Positions 6,215 to 6,650 of a stretch of DNA of 6,650 nt are shown here, in pieces. This stretch comes from Nitrososphaerota archaeon (GTDB lineage: Archaea; Thermoproteota; Nitrososphaeria; Nitrososphaerales; Gagatemarchaeaceae), in assembly GCA_003135575.1 (NCBI GenBank), contig PLCG01000088.1, forward strand, positions 7,904 through 14,553, given 5' to 3'. The notes below the pieces were generated by a model. The model ran no database searches. It saw nothing but the letters and a program-made list of their open reading frames with translations, and was not told the origin of the DNA. The translations under genes were made by a program, and so were the position numbers. Numbering within the stretch: the stretch's first letter is position 1; each line of letters begins with the position of its first letter.

Positions 6215-6650
6215 GTGTTAGACGTCCAAAACGTCAGCAAGAAGTTCGGTAAGTTTCAAGCTCTGAAGGATGTGTCGTTCAAGGTCCCGAAAAACGGCAG
6301 AGCATTGCTTCTCGGCCCCAACGGCGCGGGCAAGACCACGACGATCTCGATCCTGTGCACGTTGTTGAAGCCGACCGCCGGTTCCGCGTCGGTTGCCGGC
6401 CACGACGTCGCACGGGAGCCGGCCGCGGTGCGCTCCAGCATCGGGCTGGTGTTCCAGGAGATCACGCTCGACGACTACCTGACGGGTGCGGAGAACTTGC
6501 GCTTCCACGCGGTGCTCTACGGCTACCCGGCCGGGCAAGTGCGCGAGCGGGCTGCCCCGCTCCTCGAGATGGTCGGGCTCAGCGATCGCGCGGACCAGCA
6601 GGTGCGCTTCTACTCCGGCGGGATGAAGCGACGGCTCGAGATCGCGCGCG
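6215..6650 (+). CDS. ABC-2 type exporter ATP-binding protein, DrrA/daunorubicin-resistance family, 3' end outside window
   Basis: N-terminal 145 residues of the ATPase of a drug-, lipid- or polysaccharide-type ABC exporter; the partner membrane protein would be expected downstream, outside the window. Visible motifs are aromatic A-loop F11 or F14, Walker A GPNGAGKT at 34-41, Q-loop Q81 in GLVFQE, the LDDYLTGAENL segment (85-95) typical of the DrrA group, and signature YSGGMKRRLEIAR at 133-145. Walker B and the switch histidine lie past the right edge. The start is GTG at 6215, chosen because VLDVQNVSKKFG is the normal family N-terminus and the TATA box at 6179-6186 places initiation only a few nucleotides upstream. 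Arginine codons are 10 of 11 CGN, with no AGG, unlike the AGG-rich genes to the left; the stretch after about 6300 is also very GC-rich. Acquisition from a GC-rich donor is possible. It has its own promoter, flanked by two palindromes, and is probably a separate transcription unit. Confidence 0.92.
   Translation, partial: MLDVQNVSKKFGKFQALKDVSFKVPKNGRALLLGPNGAGKTTTISILCTLLKPTAGSASVAGHDVAREPAAVRSSIGLVFQEITLDDYLTGAENLRFHAVLYGYPAGQVRERAAPLLEMVGLSDRADQQVRFYSGGMKRRLEIAR

Overview
The window looks archaeal. Its promoters read as TATA boxes about 25-40 bp ahead of the start codons, with no clear Shine-Dalgarno sequences. TTG and GTG starts are likely. Arginine is mostly AGG/AGA in several genes. Two surface proteins carry a Sec-type signal plus a C-terminal membrane anchor followed by a short charged or serine-rich tail. 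The DNA is GC-rich. A Nitrososphaeria/Thermoproteota-like or other uncultured mesophilic archaeon fits, but nothing here fixes the lineage.

Layout: (1) 3-2564 (+), a large secreted, cysteine-rich PQQ-like beta-propeller protein with a C-terminal membrane anchor; its true start probably lies left of the window. (2) 2606-3730 (-), a complete MalK/UgpC/PotA-type ABC importer ATPase, convergent with gene 1 across 41 bp. (3) 3731-3808, a 78-bp divergent intergenic region with one ATATAT core exactly midway between the two ATG codons. (4) 3809-5365 (+), a family 1 extracellular solute-binding protein with a twin-arginine signal. (5) 5380-6108 (+), a small beta-rich surface protein of unknown function, 14 nt downstream and probably in the same operon. 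(6) 6109-6214, a promoter region whose TATA box is flanked by two perfect palindromes. (7) 6215 to the right edge (+), the N-terminal part of a DrrA-type ABC exporter ATPase, starting at GTG and probably leaderless.

The MalK-like ATPase and the Tat-exported binding protein are divergent neighbours sharing a promoter region, so they are likely parts of one import system for a sugar or other small organic solute. No permease gene is present, so the membrane subunits must lie elsewhere. The PQQ-like protein would act on the outer face of the membrane, perhaps as an alcohol or sugar dehydrogenase, and the locus may therefore serve uptake and periplasm-side oxidation of organic compounds (inference). 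The last gene begins a separate unit, probably an ABC-2 exporter under its own repressor, with arginine codon use unlike its neighbours. I see no RNA genes, CRISPR arrays, insertion sequences or phage genes, and no clearly new system; the most notable unexplained structure is the pair of palindromes around the last promoter.
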